Positions 16,911 to 26,193 are shown, numbered from the stretch's first letter. The stretch: 64,000 bases of DNA from Polaribacter sp. Hel1_85 (GCF_000766795.1 NZ_JPDS01000001.1:377001-441000), one strand, 5' to 3'. Made by a program: numbers and translations. Notes: a model not told the origin generated them from the sequence alone.

Positions 16911-17306
16911 TTGAAAAACATTTTTTCCTTAACCATAAAAGTTTCTAAAGAAGATATAGACGCTTTGCAACATGTAAATAATTTAGTCTATGTAAAGTGG
17001 ATGGATAAAATAGCAACTACTCATTGGAATCATTTAACTAAAGAAAATCCATTACCACAATATGTTTGGGTAGTAAAGAGACATGAAATAGATTATTTGA
17101 AACAAGCTGTTTTAGGAGATGAAATTACGGTAAAAACCTGGGTTGGTGAAACACAAGGAATTACATCTGTTCGATTTATGGAGTTTTATAAAGAAGATCT
17201 TTTATTGGTAAAAGCCAAAACAATTTGGGTAATGTTAGATTCAAAAACCTTTAAGCCTACAAGAATTAGAGAAAATGTTTTAAAAGTATTACAAGCTCTT
17301 AAATAA
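16911..17306 (+). CDS. Hotdog-fold acyl-CoA thioesterase (4HBT family)
   Basis: 131 residues from a TTG start; the next ATG would remove the first 30 residues and the active-site motif. The motif DALQHVNNLVYVKWMD is the 4HBT signature (D-x-x-x-HvnN-x-x-Y-x-x-W). Later FMEFYKEDLLLVKAKTIWVMLD forms the central hotdog strands. The family hydrolyses acyl-CoA thioesters in the cytosol, commonly short or hydroxybenzoyl-like acyl groups; the substrate is not readable. It precedes the helicase gene by 30 bp, but that gene has its own promoter. Confidence 0.85.
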   Translation: MKNIFSLTIKVSKEDIDALQHVNNLVYVKWMDKIATTHWNHLTKENPLPQYVWVVKRHEIDYLKQAVLGDEITVKTWVGETQGITSVRFMEFYKEDLLLVKAKTIWVMLDSKTFKPTRIRENVLKVLQALK

Positions 17307-17309
17307 AAG

Positions 17310-17317
17310 TATCTTTG
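17310..17317 (+). promoter_or_regulatory. -7 promoter element of the DEAD-box helicase gene
   Basis: TATCTTTG is an exact TAnnTTTG match, 19 bp before ATG 17337 and just after the thioesterase stop codon. Confidence 0.7.
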
Positions 17318-17336
17318 CACAAAATTAAGATACAAA

Positions 17337-18458
17337 ATGTCAACTTTTTCTACATTAGGGATTCATAAAGATTATATTAAAGCAATTAAAGAATTAGGGA
17401 TTTCTACACCTTCAGAAATTCAAGAAAAAGCTATACCTGTTTTATTGGGTTCTGCTACTGATTTTATTGGTTTAGCTCAAACAGGTACTGGTAAAACTGC
17501 AGCTTTTGGTTTGCCTGTTTTACATCATATAGATGCTAGTTCAGATAATATTCAAGCTTTAATATTATCACCTACAAGAGAATTAGTTCAGCAAATAAAA
17601 AAACAACTATTTAAATTCACAAAATATAGTGATGATAAAATTTTTGTTGAAGCTGTTTTTGGTGGAGAAAAAATTGACAGGCAAATGAATAATTTAAAGA
17701 GAACAACTCATATTGTAGTTGCAACTCCTGGTAGATTAATAGATTTAATAGAAAGAGGAAGTGTAGACATTAGTCATGTTAAAACTGTTGTTTTAGATGA
17801 AGCTGATGAAATGTTAAGTATGGGTTTTAAACAAGATTTAAATAGAATCTTAAAATTCACTACAAAATCTGATAGAAAAACATGGTTGTTTTCTGCAACA
17901 ATGCCAGAAGAAATTAAAAGAATTGTTAAGACATATATGGATGCGAATGCTCCAAGAATAGAAGTTAACAAAAACGCTTTGGTAAATGCTAATATTCGTC
18001 ATCATTTTGCAAAAACTACTTTAAAAGAAAAAGCAGACGATATTGTTACATTTTTAGAAAAAAGACAAGACCAAAGAGGAATTATTTTTTGCAGAACAAA
18101 AGCAGGTGCACAAAACTTGGCTACATTTTTAATAGAAGAAGGTTTTTCTACAGCAGCATTAGAAGGTGATATGCAACAAAAAGAACGTGATAAAGTAATG
18201 CGTGCTTTTAAGAAAGAAAATTTACAGTATTTAGTTTCTACAGATGTTTCTGCACGTGGAATTGATGTGAGTGGATTAGAGTTTGTAATTCATCATCAAT
18301 TGCCAGAACAATTAGAATATTATACACACAGAAGTGGAAGAACTGCAAGAGCAGGAAAAACAGGTGTTTCACTTGCGTTTATTTTGCCTTCAGAAATTTC
18401 TAAAATTCATGAAATTCAGAAAGAATTGAATATAAAGTTTTCTCAAGTTACAGTCTAA
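17337..18458 (+). CDS. DEAD-box ATP-dependent RNA helicase
   Basis: 373 residues, i.e. the two RecA-like domains with almost no C-terminal tail. Visible motifs: STPSEIQEKAIP (Q motif), AQTGTGKT (I), PTREL (Ia), TPGR (Ib), DEAD (II), SAT (III), IIFCRTK (IV), STDVSARGID (V) and HRSGRTARAG (VI). It unwinds structured RNA for ribosome assembly or mRNA turnover in the cytosol. Most bacterial members (RhlE, CsdA) have a basic extension. This one ends shortly after motif VI, so it is a minimal helicase that probably needs a partner for RNA specificity. Confidence 0.95.
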   Translation: MSTFSTLGIHKDYIKAIKELGISTPSEIQEKAIPVLLGSATDFIGLAQTGTGKTAAFGLPVLHHIDASSDNIQALILSPTRELVQQIKKQLFKFTKYSDDKIFVEAVFGGEKIDRQMNNLKRTTHIVVATPGRLIDLIERGSVDISHVKTVVLDEADEMLSMGFKQDLNRILKFTTKSDRKTWLFSATMPEEIKRIVKTYMDANAPRIEVNKNALVNANIRHHFAKTTLKEKADDIVTFLEKRQDQRGIIFCRTKAGAQNLATFLIEEGFSTAALEGDMQQKERDKVMRAFKKENLQYLVSTDVSARGIDVSGLEFVIHHQLPEQLEYYTHRSGRTARAGKTGVSLAFILPSEISKIHEIQKELNIKFSQVTV

Positions 18459-18487
18459 AGTCTTTTAATAATTTTAAATTGATATAA

Positions 18488-19111
18488 ATGGATCTCATTT
18501 ATGTTTTGGATATTTTAGGAACCTTTGCTTTTGCAATTAGTGGAGCTTTAGTAGCTTCAGATAAAAAATTTGATTTATTTGGAGTTTTAATTATAGCCTT
18601 TGTTACAGCAGTTGGAGGAGGAATGTTGCGTGATGTTTTAATGAATGCACATCCAATAAATTGGATTGGAGATTTGAATTATTTATACACAATTCTTGCT
18701 GCAGTTATTTTTACTTTTTTGTTTAAAAGTAAGATTGCACATTTAAGTAAAACTATGTTTTTGTTTGATACCATTGGTATTAGTGTTTTTACTTTGTTAG
18801 GATTAGAAAAAGGTTTGTCTTTTAATTTACATCCAATTATTGCTTTAATAATGGGTATGATTTCTGCAGTTTTTGGTGGAGTTTTACGTGATGTTTTAAC
18901 CAATAAAATTCCATTAATATTTGAAAAGGAAATTTATGCTTCTGCATGTTTAGCAGGAGGAATAACCTATTTAACATTGAACTATTTTAATGCTCCAGAA
19001 AATATAATTTTTGTAATTTCAGCATCTGTTATTGTTGTTATTAGAGTGATTGCAGTAAAATTTCATTTACAATTGCCCAAAATAAAAGACGATTTATTTA
19101 CTAAAAACTAA
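18488..19111 (+). CDS. Trimeric intracellular cation channel-like membrane protein (TRIC/UPF0126, YicG-like)
   Basis: 207 residues with seven hydrophobic segments in two homologous halves. Each half carries the family glycine motif followed by Arg-Asp: AVGGGMLRDVL in the first and VFGGVLRDVL in the second. Prokaryotic TRIC proteins form trimers with a pore through each subunit and conduct K+ or Na+. The gene starts 29 bp after the helicase and is followed at 3 bp by the MaoC gene, so the three are probably cotranscribed. Confidence 0.88.
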   Translation: MDLIYVLDILGTFAFAISGALVASDKKFDLFGVLIIAFVTAVGGGMLRDVLMNAHPINWIGDLNYLYTILAAVIFTFLFKSKIAHLSKTMFLFDTIGISVFTLLGLEKGLSFNLHPIIALIMGMISAVFGGVLRDVLTNKIPLIFEKEIYASACLAGGITYLTLNYFNAPENIIFVISASVIVVIRVIAVKFHLQLPKIKDDLFTKN

Positions 19112-19114
19112 AAT

Positions 19115-19579
19115 ATGAAAGCATTAGAATTTATTGATTTCGAAGATTTTAGAAAGATAAAAGGAGCACAGTTACCTGTTGGAGATTGGTATACAATTAC
19201 ACAAGAGATGATTAATGATTTTGCAAATGCTACTTTAGATAAACAATGGATTCATGTTGATGAAAAGAGAGCAGCCAAAGAAAGTCCTTTTAGAAGTACA
19301 GTTGCACATGGTTTTATGTCAGTAGCAATGATTTCTAAATTATTAGAAGAAGCTTTTACTATTAAAAGTGTAAAAATGGGATTGAATTACGGATTAAATA
19401 AAGTTCGTTTTCCAAATCCTGTTCCTGTAAATAGTCAATTAAGAATGATTACTGTTGTAAAGGAAATAGAAGAAATTGCAAATAATGGCATAAAAGTTAC
19501 CTTTTCTTGTACTATTGAAATAAAAAGACAAGATAAACCTGCTTGTGTTGCAGAATTTATTGCAGCTTTATTTGAATAA
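19115..19579 (+). CDS. MaoC-family (R)-specific enoyl-CoA hydratase-like protein
   Basis: 154 residues. A hotdog fold with the hydratase motif: DFANATLDKQWIHVDEKRA followed by FRSTVAHGFMSVAMIS. The Asp and His of the D-x(4)-H pattern are present (DKQWIH). The family adds water to trans-2-enoyl-CoA in fatty acid or related acyl-CoA metabolism. It lies 3 bp after the TRIC-like gene and is closed by a terminator whose stem begins at the stop codon. Confidence 0.85.
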   Translation: MKALEFIDFEDFRKIKGAQLPVGDWYTITQEMINDFANATLDKQWIHVDEKRAAKESPFRSTVAHGFMSVAMISKLLEEAFTIKSVKMGLNYGLNKVRFPNPVPVNSQLRMITVVKEIEEIANNGIKVTFSCTIEIKRQDKPACVAEFIAALFE

Positions 19580-19607
19580 AAAAGAGCTACAAAATGTAGC
19601 TCTTTTT
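19579..19607 (+). terminator. Intrinsic terminator after the MaoC gene
   Basis: AAAAAGAGCTACA pairs with TGTAGCTCTTTTT around an AAA loop. It probably also serves the convergent membrane protein gene, whose stop codon lies 12 bp away. Confidence 0.92.
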
Positions 19608-19618
19608 ATATTATTATT

Positions 19619-20053
19619 CTAAGATAGAATACCATCATCAGCACATTTTTTAGAGTACCAAACTAAAAATACTCCAATAACTAATACCATAAGTGGCATT
19701 ATCATTTCTAGTGGTCCATAAACATCCATAGCTCCGCTAATAAAGAAATTATAAACCATTTGTACTATAATTCCTATTAAGGAAATAACAAAAATAGATT
19801 TAGCCATAGCTTTTCTCATTAAAAGCAGAATACAAGCTAATAATCCACCCCAAACTGCAATTGCAAATGCGGCTGTTACCCAAGTAGGTATATTTTCATA
19901 TAAAGCTTGCTGATCTTCTGGTAAAGCAGCTTTCATATCGTCTGTCATAAAAGCTTGACCTAAATAAGCCATAACTCCCATTAAATTCCAAATTAGAGCA
20001 ATTATACCAATTACCCAAAATGATGTTGCAGGTTTGTTTGTGTTTTCTTTCAT
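19619..20053 (-). CDS. Small four-helix membrane protein, function unknown
   Basis: 144 residues with four hydrophobic segments (about 12-33, 58-80, 83-104 and 115-133). A polar loop (DDMKAALPEDQQALYENIP) separates the first two. Homologous proteins are often labelled sugar transporter in databases, but the sequence is too small to support that and I make no functional claim. The gene is divergent from the XRE regulator at 20165, with 111 bp between them, so the regulator may control it (inference). Confidence 0.7.
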   Translation of the reverse strand: MKENTNKPATSFWVIGIIALIWNLMGVMAYLGQAFMTDDMKAALPEDQQALYENIPTWVTAAFAIAVWGGLLACILLLMRKAMAKSIFVISLIGIIVQMVYNFFISGAMDVYGPLEMIMPLMVLVIGVFLVWYSKKCADDGILS

Positions 20054-20164
20054 TGTGTTTCGTTAAAAGGTTAGATAATTTAAATGTACAAAAAAACCTT
20101 GTATAATTTAAAAAAGTAAAGTAAACTTGTCTAATTATAGAATTTATTAGGGCGAGTAAATAGT

Positions 20165-20365
20165 ATGAAAAACACCTTAAAAGTTCAACGTGCAATTTTG
20201 GATTTAACGCAAGATGATTTAGCGAAAGCTATTGGTGTTTCAAGACAAACCATTAACTCTATAGAAAAAAGTAGATATGTACCTTCAACAGTTTTAGCTT
20301 TAAAGCTATCTAAAGTATTTGGTATTTCTGTAAACGATTTTTTTACTTTAGAAGAAAATGATTGA
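20165..20365 (+). CDS. Small XRE-family helix-turn-helix regulator
   Basis: 66 residues, almost all a single Cro/CI-type HTH (about 6-60: LTQDDLAKAIGVSRQTINSIEKSRYVPS, then ALKLSKVFGISVNDFF). This is the YozG/phage-like short repressor type without an effector domain, which usually represses its own or a neighbouring gene as a dimer. The divergent neighbour is the four-helix membrane protein. In Gram-positive bacteria similar pairs (regulator plus small DUF2178-like membrane protein) are common, so a shared regulon is plausible. Confidence 0.85.
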   Translation: MKNTLKVQRAILDLTQDDLAKAIGVSRQTINSIEKSRYVPSTVLALKLSKVFGISVNDFFTLEEND

Positions 20366-20522
20366 TTTTTAATTAAAATAAAATTATAATTAGTGACTGT
20401 TATGTGTTTAGTTTTTTTTGATTTAATAAAATATATCCTAATTTACTATTAGAAAAAGTTTAAACATACATACTACTTTAACCTTTAGATGTTAAAAATT
20501 TATAAATATCATTTAGAAATAC

Positions 20523-20530
20523 TATCTTTG
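20523..20530 (+). promoter_or_regulatory. -7 promoter element upstream of the cold-shock gene, long leader
   Basis: TATCTTTG is an exact TAnnTTTG match, 121 bp upstream of ATG 20652. The predicted 5' leader of about 118 nt is much longer than others in this window. Confidence 0.55.
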
Positions 20531-20651
20531 TAGCATTAAGAAAGAATACACTCCACTCAATACACTAGTTAGCGTTAGTTTGATTTTGAATTTTCAGTTA
20601 GGTATTTTTATCTTATCAGAAATATTAATTTAAAAAACTCTTATATTTTTA

Positions 20652-21104
20652 ATGGCAAAATCGCAACAAACATTTAGTAAAAGTGAAAAAGAAAAGAAAC
20701 GTTTAAAAAAACGTTTAGACAAGCAGAAAAAAATGGAGGCTAGAAAGGCCGAAAAAGAAGAAAAAGGTTCAACAGGAATTCAGTTTGCATATGTAGATCA
20801 TAATGGAAACTTAACTGACACTCCACCAGATCCAGATTTAAAAGTGGAATATGAATTAGAAGACATTCAAATTTCAGTAACCAAAAAAGAAGATTTACCA
20901 GAAGAAGATCCTGTTAGAAAAGGAAAAGTATCTTTCTTTGATTCTTCGAAAGGTTTTGGTTTTATTATAGATTTAGAAAACAACGAAAAATACTTTACAC
21001 ATGTTAGTGGTTTAATTGATGAAATTACTGAAAACGATAAAGTTTCTTTCGAATTAGAAAGAGGAATGCGTGGTATGAACGCTGTTAAAGTGAAAAAAGT
21101 TTAA
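20652..21104 (+). CDS. Cold-shock-domain protein with basic N-terminal extension
   Basis: 150 residues. The C-terminal ~63 residues are a cold shock domain: RKGKVSFFDSSKGFGFI carries RNP1 (KGFGFI) and EKYFTHVSGL carries the RNP2-like strand. The first ~40 residues are strongly basic and helical (KSEKEKKRLKKRLDKQKKMEARKAEK) and could bind RNA or ribosomes. Such extended CSD proteins are common in Bacteroidota next to RNA helicases. The function is probably RNA chaperone. A long leader precedes the gene, as in many cold-shock genes; a terminator follows. Confidence 0.9.
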   Translation: MAKSQQTFSKSEKEKKRLKKRLDKQKKMEARKAEKEEKGSTGIQFAYVDHNGNLTDTPPDPDLKVEYELEDIQISVTKKEDLPEEDPVRKGKVSFFDSSKGFGFIIDLENNEKYFTHVSGLIDEITENDKVSFELERGMRGMNAVKVKKV

Positions 21105-21125
21105 CAATTTCCTTAAATTATATAT

Positions 21126-21156
21126 AAAATCCTTCTATTTAGAAGGATTTTTTTTT
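21126..21156 (+). terminator. Intrinsic terminator after the cold-shock gene
   Basis: AAATCCTTCT pairs with AGAAGGATTT around ATTT, followed by a run of Ts. Confidence 0.92.
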
Positions 21157-21263
21157 GATATCAATAATAGTTTTCTAGCTAATAAACCTTATTATTATAT
21201 TTAGTCTAATAAGCTGAATAAATGTAATTTTACCAACTTAAATTTTAGATAAAACCTATTTCG

Positions 21264-23780
21264 ATGAAATTAATAAAAAGCATATTTTTATTTTTGACTT
21301 TTACAATCTGTCATATTACTACAGCTCAATTAACTGGAAAAGTTGTTGATAATGAAGATAATTATCCTCTAGAATACGCAAGTGTAGCAATTTACAAAAC
21401 CTTAAATAAAAAATTAGTCGTTGGTACTATAACAAATAAAGAGGGTGTTTTTTCATTTTCTGATGTAAAACCAGGAAATTATTATTTAGAAACTTCTTTT
21501 TTAGGATATAAACTTTACACAATTAAGTCAGTTGTAATTGATAAAAAAGGAGTAAAAAAAGATTTAGGAATTATTAAACTAGTTTTAGGTTCAGGAAATC
21601 AATTAAACGAAGTTGTTGTTAGAACAGAGAAACACGCCGTTTTACATAAAATTGACAGACAAGTTTTTGATACAAAAAAATACCAAAGTACTGTTGGTGG
21701 TAATGCTGTAGATGTTGTTAAAAATTTACCTTCTGTAACTATTGATGGTTTAGGAGATATTAGTGTTAGAGGAAGTAAAGGTTTTACAGTTTTAATAAAC
21801 GGTAAACCAACTCAAGGAGATGCTAGTACTGTTTTAGCACAATTACCTGCAAATGCTTTAGAAAGTGTAGAGTTAATCACAGCGCCTTCTGCTAAATATG
21901 ATCCTGAAGGAAAAGGTGGGATTTTAAATATTATCACTAAAAAAGGAGCAATTAATGGAACTTTTGCTCAAGTGAATTTTCGTGGAGGATTTCCTTCGAT
22001 AGAAGACTATGATACTAAAGTTGCAGCAAAAAGATATGGAATTGATGCAACAATCAATAAAAGAACTGACAATTGGAATTTCTCAGTTGGAGCAAGTTAT
22101 CAGAGAAACGATAAATCGGGTAGAAGGGAAGGAGATATGTATATTGTGAATGCTTCAGAAAATAAAACAACTTTTTTACCTTCTGATGGAGAACGTAGTT
22201 TTGATGAAGTTACTTATAATGGACGATTTAATGTTGATTATACGCCAAACAAATCAGATACTTATTCTTTAGGATTTTTTGCTGGAAAACGAACAAAAGA
22301 GCGTTTAGCAGATATTGTTTATTATGATAATCATTCAATTTCTCCAATTGGTGGTGCAAATCATGATTATACGTTTGCATATTACAATCATAATTTAAGA
22401 ATTAGAAAAGGAGATTTTGCTTTAGGTAGTTTTGATTATTCTCATCAATTTGATAATAAATCTAAAATATCGACTTCAATTTTATATGAATACACTTTTT
22501 TAGGAGGACCAACAGAGAATGATAATTTAGGTCATCCTGATAATAATATTGTGTATCAAAAAGAATATAATACAAATGATAATCCTTTATACGGAACTCG
22601 TTTTAACTTAGATTATCAATGGAAACCTTTTTCTTTTGGTAGTTTAGAAACTGGTTATCAGTATAGAGATTTAGATCATACAGGTAAGTTTGTATATGAA
22701 AGAGATGGTGTACAAGTTCCAGAATTTTCTAGTGATGTTAGCTTAAAAAGAAAAATCCATTCTGGTTATGCGCAAATTACTGGTTCTAAAAGTAAATGGG
22801 ATTATAATGCTGGTGTTCGTTTAGAATCTATGGATAGAGTTTATAAAGAAGCTTTACAAAGCGAAACTACAGAAAACGTATACAATTACGATTTTGTAAA
22901 GTTATTCCCTTCAGCGTCTTTACAATTTAAAATAAATGATAAAACAAATATTAAAACTGCATATAGTAAAAGAGTAGAAAGAACTACAACTTTTAAAATG
23001 AATAGTTTTGCAGAACGTGAGCATTCTGAAGTTTTTGAACAAGGAGACAATACTTTATTACCAGAATTTATAGATTTAGTAGAATTAGGAATTACTAAGA
23101 AATTAAAAGGAGGGAATTCTATTTATGCAACCGCTTATTTTAGACATGTAGATAATGTTATCAATCGTGTAAATACTTTGGCATATCAATCTAATGGACA
23201 AGTTATAGATAGTATTATTAATAGAGTATATTCTAATGTTGGTAAGAGTAATTCTATTGGTTTAGAAGTTGGAGCAACGATAAAACCAACAAATAATTGG
23301 AGTAATTTTATAGGTGTAAATGTGTATAATTATGCAATTGATGGAGTTTTAAACTTTAGGCATAGAGATGGAATTGAAAGAAATTATGACATTGATTCTA
23401 AATCAACAATTTATTCTTTCAATTTAAATTCTACATATAATTTCTGGGAGAATGCTTCTTTGCAGTTTACTTTTAATTATTTGTCTGATAGAAATACAGC
23501 TATGGGAGAAGATTCTCGTTTTTACTCACCAAACTTAACGTTCAGAAAAAAGTTTATGGAAGATCGTTTAACAGCAACTTTACAATGGCAAAATATTGAT
23601 ATGGGACTTTTTAAAACTAATGAACAACGCATTACAACATCAAGACCAAATCAATTTTATACAACTACAAACTATGTATATGAAGTTGATGCAGTTTCGT
23701 TAAATCTATCTTATACTTTTAATGCTGCTAAAAATAAATCGAAATTTATTGATAGTGAATTTGGAAAGAGAGAGTTTTAA
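21264..23780 (+). CDS. TonB-dependent-receptor-like outer membrane protein (OMP_b-brl_3 type)
   Basis: 838 residues. A signal peptide (about 1-21, ITTAQ) is followed by a carboxypeptidase-regulatory-like domain (about 22-105, LTGKVVDNEDNYPLEYASV). Then comes a plug domain with DVVKNLPSVTIDGLGDISVRGSKGFTVLING, and a large beta-barrel ending in SLNLSYTF plus a short tail. The barrel is the OMP_b-brl_3 family. It probably imports or senses a ligand across the outer membrane; no SusD partner is adjacent, so a polysaccharide locus is not indicated. It is monocistronic and bounded by terminators. A TonB box is not clearly visible. Confidence 0.85.
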   Translation: MKLIKSIFLFLTFTICHITTAQLTGKVVDNEDNYPLEYASVAIYKTLNKKLVVGTITNKEGVFSFSDVKPGNYYLETSFLGYKLYTIKSVVIDKKGVKKDLGIIKLVLGSGNQLNEVVVRTEKHAVLHKIDRQVFDTKKYQSTVGGNAVDVVKNLPSVTIDGLGDISVRGSKGFTVLINGKPTQGDASTVLAQLPANALESVELITAPSAKYDPEGKGGILNIITKKGAINGTFAQVNFRGGFPSIEDYDTKVAAKRYGIDATINKRTDNWNFSVGASYQRNDKSGRREGDMYIVNASENKTTFLPSDGERSFDEVTYNGRFNVDYTPNKSDTYSLGFFAGKRTKERLADIVYYDNHSISPIGGANHDYTFAYYNHNLRIRKGDFALGSFDYSHQFDNKSKISTSILYEYTFLGGPTENDNLGHPDNNIVYQKEYNTNDNPLYGTRFNLDYQWKPFSFGSLETGYQYRDLDHTGKFVYERDGVQVPEFSSDVSLKRKIHSGYAQITGSKSKWDYNAGVRLESMDRVYKEALQSETTENVYNYDFVKLFPSASLQFKINDKTNIKTAYSKRVERTTTFKMNSFAEREHSEVFEQGDNTLLPEFIDLVELGITKKLKGGNSIYATAYFRHVDNVINRVNTLAYQSNGQVIDSIINRVYSNVGKSNSIGLEVGATIKPTNNWSNFIGVNVYNYAIDGVLNFRHRDGIERNYDIDSKSTIYSFNLNSTYNFWENASLQFTFNYLSDRNTAMGEDSRFYSPNLTFRKKFMEDRLTATLQWQNIDMGLFKTNEQRITTSRPNQFYTTTNYVYEVDAVSLNLSYTFNAAKNKSKFIDSEFGKREF

Positions 23781-23795
23781 TAAACAATATACATT

Positions 23796-23834
23796 AAAAA
23801 AGGCTTCCACATTTAAGTATATGGAAGCCTTTTA
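23796..23834. terminator. Bidirectional terminator between receptor gene and aroB
   Basis: AAAAGGCTTCCA pairs with TGGAAGCCTTTT. The minus-strand side has the longer T-run, which fits termination of aroB as well. Confidence 0.88.
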
Positions 23835-23872
23835 TGTTTCGTCTTGATTCTTGTATCTAAAAGCGAAGCAAT

Positions 23873-24940
23873 CTAAATATCTTGTAGATTATAAAACTCC
23901 ATACTTTCAATAATCAACTCTTCAGGTACTTTACAATCTATTTTATGATCTTCGTAATCGTTTAATAAAACAAAGTTTACTTGTCCGTTTACATTTTTCT
24001 TATCGTGTTTTAATAACTCCATAATGTCAGAAAAATCTTCTTTTAAAAGATTTGTTCTATTATAAATTGATAAAACAACATCTTTAATTTCACCAACTTT
24101 TTCTAATGGAAATCCTAATAATTTAGAAGACATAAAACTTTCACAAACCATTCCGATAGCAATTGCTTCTCCATGTGTTAGGTTCTCTTTATCTTCAGAT
24201 TCTAAATAAAAAGACTCAATTGCGTGTCCTAAAGTATGTCCGAAATTTAAAATTTTACGTAAGTTTTGTTCTTTAGGATCTTGTAATACAACTTCATTTT
24301 TTATTTCTATTGAACGAAATATTAAATCACTGATTTTTAATTCTTTATTGTTCTTTATTTCATTAAATAGTTTAATGTCGTAAGTAATGCCATATTTAAT
24401 AATTTCTGCGGTTCCAGATTTAATTTCTCTGTCTGTAACTGTCGTTAAATAATTGGTATCTACAATTACCATCTCTGGGTTTGCAAACAACCCAATTTGA
24501 TTTTTTAACACCCCTAAATCAACTCCAGTTTTTCCTCCAACAGAAGCATCAACCATAGATAATAAAGTTGTAGGAATATTTACAAAATCGACTCCACGTT
24601 TAAAACAAGAAGCAACAAAACCACCCAAATCAGTAATTACTCCACCACCTAATGTGATGAGTAAACTTTTTCTATCTCCACCTAATTCAGTTATAGCATT
24701 CCAAACACCAATACAAGTTTCTAAATTTTTATTAATCTCGCCAGATTCAATTTCTATAACTTCAATACGTTTATCTGTAGCTAAATTTTGAATAAATTTA
24801 GGGTAACAAAGCTCAATAGTATTCTCATCAACCAAAATAAAGATGGTAGAATAGTTATTAGCCTCAACTAAATTAGAAAGTTCTTTGTATGCTTTGTCTT
24901 GAAAATGAACAGGATACGTGACAGCTTGAATGGATTTCAT
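23873..24940 (-). CDS. aroB: 3-dehydroquinate synthase
   Basis: 355 residues from ATG 24940. An ATG 14 codons upstream lies in front of the promoter-like element at 24960-24966 and was rejected. AroB motifs are clear: GGGVITDLGGFVA (NAD-binding), IPTTLLSMVDASVGGKTGV, SGTAEIIKYG, then the metal ligands FGHTLGHAIE and HGEAIAIGM. The enzyme converts DAHP to 3-dehydroquinate, the second step of the shikimate pathway, in the cytosol using NAD+ and a divalent metal. It is monocistronic and divergent from the proline dehydrogenase gene. Confidence 0.96.
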   Translation of the reverse strand: MKSIQAVTYPVHFQDKAYKELSNLVEANNYSTIFILVDENTIELCYPKFIQNLATDKRIEVIEIESGEINKNLETCIGVWNAITELGGDRKSLLITLGGGVITDLGGFVASCFKRGVDFVNIPTTLLSMVDASVGGKTGVDLGVLKNQIGLFANPEMVIVDTNYLTTVTDREIKSGTAEIIKYGITYDIKLFNEIKNNKELKISDLIFRSIEIKNEVVLQDPKEQNLRKILNFGHTLGHAIESFYLESEDKENLTHGEAIAIGMVCESFMSSKLLGFPLEKVGEIKDVVLSIYNRTNLLKEDFSDIMELLKHDKKNVNGQVNFVLLNDYEDHKIDCKVPEELIIESMEFYNLQDI

Positions 24941-24959
24941 TGATAAATTATTAAGTATG

Positions 24960-24966
24960 CAAATTA
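24960..24966 (-). promoter_or_regulatory. Probable -7 element of aroB (one base short)
   Basis: The minus strand reads TAATTTG, i.e. TAnnTTTG with one spacer base missing, 19 bp before ATG 24940. It supports that start codon. Confidence 0.4.
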
Positions 24967-25000
24967 AAAATAAATTATTCAATTATTACTATTCTATAAC

Positions 25001-25008
25001 TATATTTG
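25001..25008 (+). promoter_or_regulatory. -7 promoter element of the proline dehydrogenase gene
   Basis: TATATTTG is an exact TAnnTTTG match, 21 bp before ATG 25030. Confidence 0.7.
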
Positions 25009-25029
25009 TTATAGATAAAATGATATTCT

Positions 25030-26193
25030 ATGAAACTTTTTGATAATACCGAAGTAGCTTTTGCTTTAAAATCAGATTCTCAATTAGAACGTGCTTATTT
25101 TTTGTTTAGAATGATACAAAATGAGCCAATGGTAAAAATAGGAAGCGCTGTAACCAATTTTGCTTTAAAAGCACATTTGCCAATAGAAGGTTTAATTCGT
25201 TCAACTGTTTTCGATCATTTTTGTGGTGGCGTAACAGAAGATGATTGTTTGCCAATTATTGATAATATGTATAATAATGGAAATGTACATAGTGTTTTAG
25301 ACTATTCTGTAGAAGGTAAAGAAGAAGAAGCTAGCTTTGATGGTGCTTTAGAAAAAATTTTAAGAATTATTACTTTTTGTGAAGAAAAACAATCTATTCC
25401 ATTTGCTGTTTTTAAACCTTCTGGTTTTGGACGTTTTGGATTATTTCAAAAATTAACTGAAGGAAAAGATTTAACAAACGAAGAACAAGAAGAATGGAAT
25501 AGAGTAGTAGCACGTTTTCACAAAGTATGTGAAGTCGCATTAAAAAATGATGTTCCTTTGTTAATTGATTCTGAAGAAAGTTGGATGCAAAAAGCTGCAG
25601 ATGAGTTGATTGAAGAGTTAATGAAAATCTACAATAAAGAAAAAGCTATTGTATTTAATACATTGCAAATGTATAAACACGATAGAATGGATTATTTAAA
25701 AGCTTTGCATAAAAAGGCAAAGGAAAAAGGTTTTTATATAGGAATGAAGATTGTAAGAGGAGCTTATATGGAGAAAGAACGAGAAAGAGCTGAAGAAAAA
25801 GGATATCCATCACCAATTTGTAAAGACAAAAATGCTACAGATACAAATTATGATGCAGCCATAAAATATATGATGGAACATCCAAAAATGGCTTTATTTG
25901 CAGGTACTCATAATGAAGATAGTTCTTATTTATTAATGGATTTAGCAAAAAAATACAATATTAAAGAAAATGATAATCGCCTTTGGTTTGGACAATTATT
26001 TGGTATGAGCGATCATATTAGCTATAATTTAGCCAGCAAAGGTTATAATGTAGCAAAATACTTACCCTTTGGACCAGTAAGGGATGTTATGCCTTATTTA
26101 ATAAGAAGAGCAGAAGAAAACACATCTGTTGCAGGACAAACAAGTAGAGAGTTAAATCTTTTAAAAACCGAAAGAAAGAGAAGGAAATTATAA
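25030..26193 (+). CDS. Proline dehydrogenase (FAD-dependent, monofunctional)
   Basis: 387 residues, the length of a stand-alone ProDH rather than the large bifunctional PutA. The TIM-barrel motifs are visible: MKIVRGAYMEKER, then FGQLFGMSDHISYNLA, and the C-terminal signature YLPFGPVRDVMPYLIRRAEENTS, which contains the two arginines that hold proline carboxylate. The enzyme oxidises L-proline to pyrroline-5-carboxylate at the membrane, passing electrons to quinone. It is coupled to the next small gene by a TAATG overlap. No P5C dehydrogenase gene lies nearby. Confidence 0.95.
   Translation: MKLFDNTEVAFALKSDSQLERAYFLFRMIQNEPMVKIGSAVTNFALKAHLPIEGLIRSTVFDHFCGGVTEDDCLPIIDNMYNNGNVHSVLDYSVEGKEEEASFDGALEKILRIITFCEEKQSIPFAVFKPSGFGRFGLFQKLTEGKDLTNEEQEEWNRVVARFHKVCEVALKNDVPLLIDSEESWMQKAADELIEELMKIYNKEKAIVFNTLQMYKHDRMDYLKALHKKAKEKGFYIGMKIVRGAYMEKERERAEEKGYPSPICKDKNATDTNYDAAIKYMMEHPKMALFAGTHNEDSSYLLMDLAKKYNIKENDNRLWFGQLFGMSDHISYNLASKGYNVAKYLPFGPVRDVMPYLIRRAEENTSVAGQTSRELNLLKTERKRRKL

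Noticed and set aside
19896..20195. 99-codon minus-strand ORF overlapping the four-helix membrane protein and the XRE gene
   Set aside because: Runs in another frame across a real gene and an intergenic promoter region; no domain visible.
24941..24982. Earlier ATG for aroB
   Set aside because: Adds 14 residues not seen in AroB and lies upstream of the probable -7 element at 24960-24966.
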